This document shows, piece after piece, positions 1-15,054 of a DNA stretch of 64,000 bases. The position numbers and the translations under genes are program-made. The notes under the pieces are model-generated. The model was not told where the DNA came from and made no database searches. It worked only from the letters and a program-made list of their open reading frames with translations. Origin of the DNA: Sialis fuliginosa (Eukaryota; Arthropoda; Insecta; Megaloptera; Sialidae); contig OY540818.1 in the NCBI GenBank assembly GCA_961205875.1, positions 12,994,761 to 13,058,760 on the forward strand, given 5' to 3'. The first letter of the stretch is position 1, and each line of letters begins with the position of its first letter.

Positions 1-600
1 AATAAGGTTAAATTAATTATATTATGCGTCTTGTGATTTTTCGATATAAAGTGTCGTTTGGTTGGAATTTTTAAATTTACAAAAAAAAATTAGAGTACAT
101 TTCGCAACACAAGGGTTCAGTGTTCGAATCCCAAGGTGTTCTGTTTTATTTTATTTTTTTCTTATACCTATAGGTACAACAATACAATAAAAAGTATTTT
201 AACAATAATAATCAATAGATGCAACAATAATACATAGTACGTGTATTACTGTGTATGTCTCAACAATGACGCCATGTAATAAGTACGTATATAATAATAT
301 TTATAAATAAAAGGTAAGTAATTTTCAATTTTACAATACTTTATACCTGTGTAGATAAATAGGTAACAAAGAACTAATTAAGAGCATCTATGTAGATAAA
401 TAGATGTTTTAAATTTAATCAGTTAACAACCATGCATATCATATCTGTGTAGATAAACAGGTATATTATAAAATTAAATTGCATATATTCAATATAAGGG
501 TGTATTGATTTTTGTAATGAAAAATGCACTCTTTCCAATTTTGGAAGTATTATACATGCCATTTTAAATTCATTCATTAAAAATTTGAGTTAATCGGAAT
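1..600 (+). repeat. Left terminal inverted repeat of the palindrome
   Basis: This stretch pairs with 4540-5099 in reverse complement. It carries three related imperfectly palindromic blocks of the form ACCTGTGTAGATAAATAGGT at about 346-365, 386-410 and 446-468, which could be subterminal binding repeats. It also holds a GTTCGAATCCC string at 122-132 that resembles a tRNA-type B box. The right arm lacks a few tens of bases present here near 480-530. Confidence 0.75.
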
Positions 601-2640
601 GGCTTCTGAAAAAATTATTTAAATTTTAATAGTTTATGTAACGACATCTAGCGTGAAAAGTTTGAACTATCAAACACTGGCTGAATGATATTGTTGATGT
701 TTCTGCTAGATGGCGCCATATGAACCTTTTAGTTTTCAATAATCTTTTCTGAAGCCATCCCGACTAATTCAAATTTTTTAAAGAGTTAGAGATTCTATCG
801 TATGTATTAGGACATCCTGAGTCCAAAAATTCACACAAAAAGTTTCGATCGGATCGACAAAACTGTTTATTATCAACATTTGTCTAAACAATTTGTTTGA
901 AATTATTATTATTATTATTAATTATCAGCTTGTCCGTTTACATACGATGGCGTTAAAAATACTTTCAAATTCGAAATGGGTGTATCAATTACCGTACTGA
1001 AAAACTCATCCTTATTGAATTTAAAAATAATTGACACACCATCGTATGTAATATGATGCGCTGATATCAGAAATGATAATAGATTTTAAATCAATTCACT
1101 GGTTCAAAATATGATGAAATTTTTTAAGACAAAAGTTGATAAAAAACCATGTTATCGATCCGAGCGCAACTTTTGATGGGCATATTTGGAATCAGGGTGC
1201 CCTAATACATACGATAGCGTCTCTAACTCGACAAAAAATTTTGGACACCAAAATAATCAGAGGTAATAGCATTGGTAAAAAAACACTCGAAAAATACTTT
1301 TTTCGATTTTCAAATAATTAGATACGTTATCGCATGTAAAGGGATACACTGATTCGACTTTTTCTATCAATTGCAAAATTCATCAAAGGGTTCAAAAGTT
1401 ACAGCCATTTAACGACGAAAAATTGATAAAAAACGGTGATAGGGGTTCGAGCGGAACTTTTTATCAACATTTTTGGAATCACCATGCTGTTATGCGTACG
1501 ATAGCGTGCCTAACTCGACGAAAAAAAATTGTAGCGATGACGTAACATGACGGCGCCTTCACCGTATATAAAAATGTACAAAAATAATATATATTTGGTA
1601 TTTTTGAAAGAGGAATGCTAAAAAATCAAAAAATATTTTATCCTGTATATTTTTATATATGGTGGAGGCGCCGTCGTGTTACGTCATCAGATAAAATTTT
1701 TTTTTATCGAGTTAGGTATGCTATCGTATGTATAACAGCATGGTGATTCCAAAAATGTTGATAAAAAGTTCCGCTCGAACCCCTATCACCGTTTTTTATC
1801 AATTTTCCGTCGTTAAATGGCTGTAACTTTTGAACCCTTTGATGAATTTTGCATCTGATAATAAAAGTCGAATCAGCGTATCCCTTTACATGCGATAACG
1901 TATCTAATTATTTGAAAATCGAAAAAAGTATTTTTCGAGTGTTTTTTTACCAATGCTATTACCTCTGATTATTTTGGTGTCCAAAATTTTTTGTCGAGTT
2001 AGAGACGCTATCGTATGTATTAGGGCACCCTGATTCCAAATATGCCCATCAAAAGTTGCGCTCGGATCGATAACACGGTTTTTTATCAACATTTGTCTTA
2101 AAAAATTTCATCATATTTTGAACCAGTGAATTGATTTAAAATCTATTATCATTTCTGATATCAGCGCATCATATTACATACGATGGTGTGTCAATTATTT
2201 TCATATTCAATAAGGATGAGTTTTTCAGTCAGGTAATTGATACACCCATTTCGAATTTGAAAGTATTTTAAACGCCATCGTATGTAAAAGAACAAGCTGA
2301 TATCACATATTACACCAGATTAAAATTCCTTCATTAGTTAAAAATTACAAGCAAATTGTTTAGACAAATGTTAATAAAAAACAGTTTTATCGATCCGAGC
2401 GATAATTTTTATGTGCGTTTTTGGACTCAGGATGCCCTAATACATACGATAGCGTCTTTAATTCGTTAAAAAAAATTGACTTAGTCGGAATGGCTTCTGA
2501 ATTTTTTTGAAATTTAAAACTTTTATGTGTCGCCATCTAGCAGACACAGCTCGAACTAACAAGCCAGATTTATTTTAGCTTTTCACGATAGATGTTGTTA
2601 CATGTACTTTTAAAGTTACAAAAAAAAATTCAGAAGCCAT
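600..2640. repeat. Internal palindrome 1 (axis about 1614)
   Basis: The left arm (about 600-1540) is the reverse complement of the right arm (about 1680-2640). For example, the block at 1136-1321 recurs inverted at 1904-2092, and ATGGCTTCTGAA at 601 is matched by TTCAGAAGCCAT at about 2629. The apex spacer of about 100 bp is not symmetric. The outer part holds an ATT microsatellite (about 903-922) that replaces about 50 bp found in the inner copies. Confidence 0.85.
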
Positions 2641-4540
2641 TCTGACTAAGTCAATTTTTTTTAACGAATTAAAGACGCTATCGTATGTATTAGGGCATCC
2701 TGAGTCCAAAAACGCACATAAAAATTATCGCTCGGATCGATAAAACTGTTTTTTATTAACATTTGTCTAAACAATTTGCTTGTAATTTTTAACTAATGAA
2801 GGTTTTTTAATCTGGTGTAATATGTGATATCAGCTTGTCCTTTTACATACGATGGCGTTTAAAATACTTTCAAATTCGAAATGGGTGTATCAATTACCTG
2901 ACTGAAAAACTCATCCTTATTGAATATGAAAATAATTGACACACCATCGTATGTAATATGATGCGCTGATATCAGAAATGATAATAGATTTTAAATCAAT
3001 TTACTGGTTCAAAATATGATGAAATTTTTTAAGACAAATGTTGATAAAAAACCGTGTTATCGATCCGAGCGCAACTTTTGATGGGCATATTTGGAATCAG
3101 GGTGCCCTAATACATACGATAGCGTCTCTAACTCGACAAAAAATTTTGGACACCAAAATAATCAGAGGTAATAGCATTGATAAAAAAACACTCGAAAAAT
3201 ACTTTTTTCGATTTTCAAATAATTAGATACTTTATCGCATGTAAAGGGATACGCTGATTCGACTTTTATTATCAGATGCAAAATTCATCAAAGGGTTCAA
3301 AAGTTACAGCCATTTAACGACGGAAAATTGATAAAAAACGGTGATAGGGGTTCAAACGGAACTTTTTATCAACATTTTTGGAATCACCATGTTGTTATAC
3401 ATACGATAGCATACCTAACTCGATAAAAAAAAATTTTATCTGATGACGTAACACGACGGCGCCTCCACCATATATAAAAATATACAGGATAAAATATTTT
3501 TTGATTTTTTAGCATTCCTCTTTCAAAAATACCAAATATATATTATTTTTGTACATTTTTATATACGGTGAAGGCGCCGTCATGTTACGTCATCGCTACA
3601 ATTTTTTTTCGTCGAGTTAGGCACGCTATCGTACGCATAACAGCATGGTGATTCCAAAAATGTTGATAAAAAGTTCCGCTCGAACCCCTATCACCGTTTT
3701 TTATCAATTTTTCGTCGTTAAATGGCTGTAACTTTTGAACCCTTTGATGAATTTTGCAATTGATAGAAAAAGTCGAATCAGTGTATCCCTTTACATGCGA
3801 TAACGTATCTAATTATTTGAAAATCGAAAAAAGTATTTTTCGAGTGTTTTTTTACCAATGCTATTACCTCTGATTATTTTGGTGTTCAAAATTTTTTGTC
3901 GAGTTAGAGACGCTATCGTATGTATTAGGGCACCCTGATTCCAAATATGCCCATCAAAAGTTGCGCTCGGATCGATAACATGGTTTTTTATCAACTTTTG
4001 TCTTAAAAAATTTCATCATATTTTGAACCAGTGAATTGATTTAAAATCTATTATCATTTCTGATATCAGCGCATCATATTACATACGATGGTGTGTCAAT
4101 TATTTTTAAATTCAATAAGGATGAGTTTTTCAGTACGGTAATTGATACACCCATTTCGAATTTGAAAGTATTTTAAACGCCATCGTATGTAAAAGGACAA
4201 GCTGATAATTAATAATAATAATAATAATTTCAAACAAATTGTTTAGACAAATGTTGATAATAAACAGTTTTATCGATCCGATCGAAACTTTTTATGTGAA
4301 TTTTTGGACTCAGGATGTCCTAATACATACGATAGAATCTCTAACTCTTTAAAAAAAGTTTGAATTAGTCGGGATGGCTTCAGAAAAGATTATTGAAAAT
4401 TAAAAGGTTCATATGGCGCCATCTAGCAGAAACATCAACAATATCATTCAGCCAGTGTTTGATAGTTCAAACTTTTCACGCTAGATGTCGTTACATAAAC
4501 TATTAAAATTTAAATAATTTTTCAGAAGCCATTCCGATTA
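2490..4540. repeat. Internal palindrome 2 (axis about 3516)
   Basis: This is the inverted duplicate of internal palindrome 1 and shares the central 2480-2660 segment with it. Blocks at 3038-3226 and 3809-3994 are reverse complements of each other and of the two blocks in the left half. Its apex spacer is the reverse complement of the spacer at 1580-1650, which shows that the whole left half was duplicated in inverted orientation. Confidence 0.85.
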
Positions 4541-5099
4541 AGTCAAATTTTTATGAATGAATTTAAAATGGCATGTATAATACTTTCAAAATTGAAAAGG
4601 GTGTATTTTTCAGTACAAAAATCGATACACATAATATACCTGTTTATCTACACAGATATGATATGCATGGTTGTTAACTGATTAAATTTAAAACATCTAT
4701 TTATCTACATAGATGCTCTTAATTAGTTCTTTGTTACCTATTTATCTACACAGGTATAAAGTATTGTAAAATTGAAAATTACTTACCTTTTATTTATAAA
4801 TATTATTATATACGTACTTATTACATGGCGTCATTGTTGAGACATACACAATATACACGTACTATGTATTATTGTTGCATCTATTGATTATTATTGTTAA
4901 AATACTTTTTATTGTATTGTTGTACCTATAGGTATAAGAAAAAAATAAAATAAAACGGAACACCCTTGGGATTCGAACACTGAACCCTTGTGTTGCGAAA
5001 TGTACTCTAATTTTTTTTTGTAAATTTAAAAATTCCAACCAAACGACACTTTATATCGAAAAATCACAAGACGCATAATATAATTAATTTAACCTTATT
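4540..5099 (-). repeat. Right terminal inverted repeat of the palindrome
   Basis: This is the reverse complement of 1-600, with point differences and small deletions. The three ACCTRTKTAGATAAA-type blocks reappear at about 4636-4660, 4692-4716 and 4736-4757. The arm ends at 5099 and unrelated sequence starts at 5100, about 370 bp upstream of the PIGK start codon. Confidence 0.75.
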
Positions 5100-5469
5100 C
5101 AAAGGGTTCCATAAAAACATTATTTTCTATAATTTTCGATGTTCACGTATTAATATAAATTTTAATATAGATTTTAGTTGTCAATTATTTTTAAGGTATT
5201 TTTGGAAATTTTTTAAAGGATTGAAAAATAAAATCAATACAAATATAGAGTAAATTTTCTTTATTTCTGCTGTAGTTTTAACAATCATAAATTATAATAC
5301 ATTCCTGAATGAAACGAGCGTCAGTCAACACTGTGCGTCAACATAATATGAAGAGGTATTACCTGTCGTATTGCATAGTTAATTTAGTTAACCTACAAGA
5401 ACATACAAAAATGAGTTTGAATTAAAATTAATTAATTTTACTTATATTTAGAATATTACAATAAGAACA
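5100..5469 (+). promoter_or_regulatory. 5' flank of PIGK
   Basis: This is an AT-rich gap between the end of the palindrome and the PIGK ATG, so the promoter and 5' UTR must lie here. I see no unambiguous TATA box or initiator. There is no support for another gene. Confidence 0.3.
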
Positions 5470-7672
5470 ATGGTTTCAAAAGTAGTCGTTTTGGCCCTTA
5501 TTTATAATTTCTTCATTTCAACTGTATGCGCAAGTGACTACCAGGTTAGTTGAAAGCTACAATTAAAAATTACAATGTATTTATTTATTTACAAAACAAC
5601 TTATAGCTTCCAGAAGGCTTCGAACAGTCAACTCACACAAATAATTGGGCAGTATTAGTAGATACTTCAAGATTCTGGTTTAATTATAGACATGTAGCAA
5701 ATGTCTTATCGATTTATCGAAGTGTCAAACGTTTAGGCATTCCAGATAGTCAAATTATACTAATGACTGCTGATGATATGGCTTGTAATCCTCGAAATCC
5801 GCGTCCTGCCACTGTATTCAATAACGCAAATCAACATATTAATGTTTATGGTGATAATGTTGAAGTGGATTATAGAGGTTATGAAGTAAGTCTATCGTAA
5901 TACAATGAGAAATCATTCTATCATGTAAATTATTAGGTAAACGCTATCCAACTAGCAGCCCAAAAGAATTTTTATAGCTCACAAATGAATAATACTTATT
6001 GCCTGTTAAAAAATTTATTTAAATGGTAGATTAGGTAAACGCTATCCAACTAGCAGCCCAAAAGAATTTTTATAGCTCACAAATGAATAATACTTATTGC
6101 CTGTTAAAAAATTTATTTAAATGGTAGATTAGGTAGTACAACTATTTCTAATCACATAATTAAAACTTGTTTAGGTAACAGTGGATAATTTTGTTCGGCT
6201 ATTAACTGGAAGATTGCCTCCTGGAATTCCTCGTTCAAAGCAATTACTTTCTGATGAAGGTAGTAATATTCTTATTTATTTAACTGGACATGGTGGAGAT
6301 GGTTTCCTTAAATTTCAAGACTCTGAAGAAATTACTAGTCAAGAATTAGCTGATGCATTAGAACAGATGTGGCAAAAGCGAAGGTATTTATTGTCAATGA
6401 TCATAAATTTCTAAAATGTTATTGTTTTTTTTTTGTTATTTCCAGATATAATGAAATATTTTTAATGATTGATACATGTCAAGCAGCTTCAATGTATGAG
6501 AAATTATACTCTCCAAATATTTTAGCAGTTGCCAGTAGCCTTGTTGGAGAAGACTCTTTATCGGTAATAAAATAGCTTACCCTTTTTTTTGATTAAACGT
6601 TTTAGACCAGAGGTTCTCAAAGTGTGGGTTGCAGACCGAGTTTGGTCGGTCACGAGAAAAATAAAAAAATATTACGCACCAATAAATGCACAATGGGGAA
6701 TTTTCGATATTTATATAAAAAAATGAACGCAGTTTTGGTTATCAGTGCAAAATACACACCCAACTCTTTCTACCGCAGCTGTAAAAGTGCTGCTCTCTTT
6801 TACAACCTCATACCTGTGTGAAGTTGCATTTTCCTCCATGACTGATTAAACTACAGCTATCAAATTCGTTGGGTTTGAAAGTGACTAATATAGATGTGAA
6901 CATTAAGGATGTAATTAATGAAAACCGAAACCAAGTACATACTCCTCATTAATTTGTCTAAGAAATAAATTTTAAATTGGTATGTACCTATACATCCAAT
7001 TGCCATCCATGTCATGGTTTTTGTTAAAATAAGTGTTTTATTCAATTTTTTAAAACATATCTTAATTAAATGTATTAAAAAAAACTGAAAAAACATAAAG
7101 CGACCTTTTTCTGTTTCTCTCACAAGTCGAACTGGTCGTGAAAATTTTCCATTTTTAAAAGTGGGTCCTGGTCCATTTAAGTTTTGAGAACCCCTATTCT
7201 AGACCATTGTTTTCCAACCTTTAAATTGTATTGATTCATTATTAAATGTTTCAGCATCATATGGATTCAGCTATAGGTGTTTATATAATAGACAGATATA
7301 CATATTATGCTTTAGAATTCTTAGAAAATGTTGATTCTCAAACTACTAAAACAATGGCTCAATTTGTAAGTATTCTTAAATAATAAAAAATAAATGAAAT
7401 ATTCAATAACCATATACTTCTCTTCATAGCTTAACGTGTGTCCAAAGAAAGTTTGCATTTCAACAGTTGGTGTAAGAAAAGATTTGTTTAAAAGAAATCC
7501 AAGTAAAGTACTAGTTACAGATTTTTTTGGTTCAGTTAGACTTGTTGAAATGACATCTCCAGTAGTAAATATTTCAATACCAAAGACTCTAGAAGAAAGT
7601 AGTGATAGTATTAGTAAAGGTGTATATTTCTATGTTGATCAATTAGATAAAAACATTTTTAATAAATCATAA
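5470..7672 (+). CDS. PIGK: GPI-anchor transamidase catalytic subunit (PIG-K/Gpi8)
   Basis: Six exons, all in phase with GT-AG introns: 5470-5544, 5607-5885, 6175-6383, 6446-6563, 7255-7365 and 7430-7672, giving 344 aa. The first 23 or so residues form a signal peptide. The caspase-like C13 peptidase fold follows, with catalytic His157 in TGHGG and Cys199 in DTCQ. Family-typical strings include [54 protein letters not shown] and [10 protein letters not shown]. The enzyme cleaves the C-terminal GPI signal of proproteins in the ER and transfers the GPI anchor, within a complex of PIG-T, PIG-S, PIG-U and GPAA1. The protein stops shortly after the catalytic domain and lacks the C-terminal membrane segment of the roughly 395-aa human protein (see findings). 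Intron 2 carries a 98-bp tandem duplication and intron 4 a fossil hAT element. Confidence 0.93.
5933..6128. repeat. 98-bp tandem duplication in PIGK intron 2
   Basis: Two essentially identical copies lie at 5933-6030 and 6031-6128, each starting TTAGGTAAACGC, followed by a third TTAGGTA at 6129. Each copy begins with a potential acceptor (TTAG). Read after it, one frame stays open for about 32 codons and then hits TAG. No PIGK homology is visible, so it is treated as intronic. Confidence 0.85.
6608..7196. mobile_element. Degenerate hAT-family element in PIGK intron 4
   Basis: Imperfect terminal inverted repeats begin CAGAGGTTCTCAAAG at 6608 and end TTTTGAGAACCCCTA at 7196. The flanking 8-bp duplications TTTTAGAC (6600-6607) and TTCTAGAC (7197-7204) match at 7 of 8 bases. 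The 8-bp duplication and the CAGNGGTTCTCAAA termini are typical of hAT elements. At 589 bp it is far too short to be autonomous. Confidence 0.8.
6814..6952 (+). pseudogene. Fossil C-terminal end of a hAT (ZBED-like) transposase
   Basis: Inside the 589-bp hAT remnant, one frame reads [11 protein letters not shown]. After a break near the TGATTAAAC at about 6843, another frame reads [13 protein letters not shown] and continues to a stop at 6950-6952. This resembles the end of the hAT dimerisation region in ZBED-type transposases. The frame break and the absence of any upstream domain mean it cannot be functional. The assignment is from motif memory, not alignment. Confidence 0.55.
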
Positions 7673-7708
7673 TTTATGTTAAAATGTATTTTTTTATTTT
7701 TAATATTT

Positions 7709-7714
7709 AATAAA
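7709..7714 (+). terminator. Poly(A) signal of PIGK
   Basis: An AATAAA hexamer lies 37 bp after the PIGK stop codon, followed by AT-rich sequence. It fits 3'-end formation soon after the exon-6 stop. Confidence 0.55.
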
Positions 7715-8452
7715 GACTATTGAAATCTCATAAGTAATTTGAAACCTAATCAGCTTCTTCTAATTATACTAAATAAACATTTTTGTGGTTTGCATAACAA
7801 ATTTTCATGATAAGGAATTTTTTTGTTGTGTATTCATATTTATTATGAAATGGAACAAAAAGACAATATTTATGAATCAATATGAATTTCTCATTAAAAT
7901 ATTTTTATCAATAATATTTTGTTCTGCTTTCAGAATAATAAAAAATAAGCATAAAATGAAATTAATAAAATTACCCAATGTGTTTTAAGAATTGTTTAGT
8001 GTTACAGGCACGGACTTAAAAAATAATTACATATTTAAAAAAATTGTGTAACTAATAATTTTTATTACTTTTCTTATATCAAATTAGTAATATTAAAGAA
8101 ATGTATATTTTTTCATTTTATTGGTTTTATTACATACATACATATTTCCTATTTGGTTGAGGTGCAAAAAATTATCTTGAAACTACATAAAATTTAAAAA
8201 AAAAATGCAGCAAATATATTTATAGATTTGTAATTCAAATTGAATTAGTATTATCATAAAAACTGCAAACTATAATTACTTTTAAATCCGACACTGCCCC
8301 AGTTCCTGAGAAATAAGATGACTATTTACATGATTACTGATTCACCTTTTGAACCTCCTAATTGATAAGGTTGTAAGTTGAAAATAACATGTCGCAGATA
8401 GTTAATGGGTCAATCAAATTTGTGTAGTTGATTTTTGTGGAGGTTTTTTACA
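7715..8452 (+). other. Intergenic gap PIGK-Tequila
   Basis: AT-rich spacer with no conserved gene. It includes an open stretch (7785-7988) whose last part encodes a hydrophobic segment followed by a Lys-rich tail. That stretch is discussed as a possible alternative 3' exon of PIGK but is not called a gene. The Tequila promoter should lie close to 8452. Confidence 0.4.
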
Positions 8453-13071
<4,619 letters not shown>

Positions 13072-13134
13072 TGTTATAAAATCGATGTATACTTACGAGA
13101 ATTTAATTATTATTAACTCCTTGAAAAAAATTAA

Positions 13135-13589
13135 AGGAACACTAAATTTTTCCGAAAAAATTTGCTCATTTTTGAAGTAGTGCTGGTAGGTCAAATATGA
13201 TCATTGTAGAACTTGTGGACGATGGAAAATAAAGCAAAATTTATACTTTTCCAATTCAGAGGGGGGGGGGGGGGGGTAAAAAATTTCATTTCTTTTCAAT
13301 AGGATCTAAACAAGGCCCTTTATATTATTGTTATTTAAAGTTTTTTGGTACTTCTTTCATTAAAACTCTAATATCTTAGCACCAAAAAATACTGAGAAAA
13401 TTTCTTAAAAAATGGTTATTTTAAAAGAGCATGCAAAACTTAAAAAATTTATCAATAACATAAAAATACACCTGAATTTGAATATTAGATTAATTTTCCT
13501 TCAATTTTCACTTCCTATAAGTCCAAAATCGATCTTATTTGACCTACTTCGAAAACGAACAAATTTTTTCGAAAAAATTTACTGTTCCT
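13135..13589. mobile_element. Short TIR element (MITE) downstream of the protease
   Basis: The left end (AGGAACACTAAATTT at 13135) and the right end (reverse complement AGGAACAGTAAATTT ending at 13589) match for about 60 bp, including TTCCGAAAAAATTTG-like and GTAGGTCAAAT segments. The interior contains a 16-base G run at 13261-13276. No ORF and no clear target-site duplication are seen, so the superfamily is not assigned. Confidence 0.7.
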
Positions 13590-15054
13590 GAAATATTTTT
13601 CATAAGTTTATTATACAAACATGTAATAATAACGTTGTACATAAGCAAATATGGAATAAATATTTTTTAGAACAAAATTATAACTGTCGATAAAATAAGG
13701 TTACTGTATTTAAAGAAAACTTCGTGACCATATTTAAACAAAATTTTATTTTTAGAACATATTATAGTCTGCTTTGTGACTAAGATGGCAAAATCATTTA
13801 TCTACATATTTTGTATAAATATAAATTTTTTACAGTTTTTATTTTGCATCGTTTTCTTGGTCTTTTTACTGTTTAAGATTATGTTCTTATTTTCTTAAAG
13901 ATATGTTTTTAATTTTTTTGATTGTTGTAAAAAAATAACATTGATTTTTGTTATACTGAATGAAAATCTACCAACTACATATGGATAATTTTTATAAAAT
14001 TAGTTTTTTTTTAAATACCATGTTCTACTAATACATTTATAACGAATAGATTTTTTTTCTAAATTAATATCACTATTAGAGGCAACGTCATGGATTGACA
14101 ATGACAATATAAATTTATCTAACCATATACACACAAATTATTATTTAAATCGGAATATTTATTAAATTAACCCTTAATCACCTAGCTGCAGTACAGGGAC
14201 CTTCAATAATTATTGTATTTATAATACAGGGTTGTGTTTTTTATTATATTATTATATATATTTTTGTAAGTCAAATGTGTCAAAAAATACATTATATTAT
14301 ATTAAAATATTTACAAATTTAACCAAAATTGTCATAGGGGAAGAAAATTTTGCTTCAAATATGTAAGTAAACGACTCTAGCTATAATTTGTGTCATTTAT
14401 AACTTCTATTACAAAATTTACAGCGCAGGTATTTGTGAATTTTAAAATTTGGCTACTTTTGTCTCCTTAAGTATTCTAAAGAGTATAATACTATTACCGT
14501 CACCATAACCGCCTAGATGATTCAGGATTGATAAGAATTGTGCAATCACCTACATATTTTGTGTCCTATTAGACTGCATTCCATTATATTCTATGCGTGA
14601 TTATCTTCATAACACTATTCATTAAAATTTTGCATCAACTAACTAAGATATTTGATGTTTCTAATAAACACAAGTCATACATATTTTTTGTTAATTTGAT
14701 TAAAGGAACATAAAATATGTATTAGCAGAACATTATATTAAATATAAAAAAACACTATCTAAAATAAAACAGTAAGAAATCCATTATTCATTAAACAGTT
14801 GTACCAAACACAGATTTAATATATTAAAAAAAAAAAAGAAATTATTAAATAAAAATTAACGTATAAAAATATTATTTACGTGAATGTTCATTCAATGGAC
14901 GTCACTCATTCTAATACTTTATAATCGGTCAGATTGATACTATGTTTCATATCACAAGCTATTGCCACTTCATTCATAAAATGTATAAAAAATCTATCGA
15001 TGTGCTTGAGAATGTTTACAGATGAGTTGTGGGAACGTTGTTTGAGGCCGTTCC
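13590..15054. other. Gap between protease and GalNAc-transferase 3' ends
   Basis: AT-rich sequence between two converging genes. It probably includes the 3' UTR of the minus-strand GalNAc-transferase. I see no ORF, RNA gene or clear repeat in it. Confidence 0.4.

Larger units (their letters stand above)
1..5099. mobile_element. Giant nested palindromic (foldback-like) element
   Basis: The first bases of the window (AATAAGGTTAAATTAATTAT) return as their reverse complement ending at 5099, and the correspondence holds inward to an axis near 2565. Each half contains a second palindrome, with axes near 1614 and 3516, so the core reads U-U'-U-U' with U about 0.95-1 kb, flanked by about 600-bp inverted ends. 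The apices at 1580-1650 and 3480-3550 keep short asymmetric spacers, and these are inverted relative to each other. No transposase ORF is visible. The left boundary coincides with the window start, so a target-site duplication cannot be tested. It is most likely a non-autonomous foldback-type transposon or a long hairpin locus; the family is unknown to me. Confidence 0.85.

Noticed and set aside
1136-3994. Four ORFs of 61-62 codons with nearly the same protein
   Set aside because: They occupy mirrored positions of the palindrome and exist on alternating strands because the DNA repeats. The same conserved DNA extends far outside the frames, and there is no sign of coding constraint or a known domain.
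5936-6030. Exon-like open frame after TTAG in the PIGK intron duplication
   Set aside because: No PIGK homology, the frame ends in TAG, and the protein is already continuous from exon 2 to exon 3 at GYE-VTVDNF.
6860-7123. Minus-strand 87-codon ORF in PIGK intron 4
   Set aside because: It is antisense to the hAT remnant and made of AT-rich hydrophobic codons; no family.
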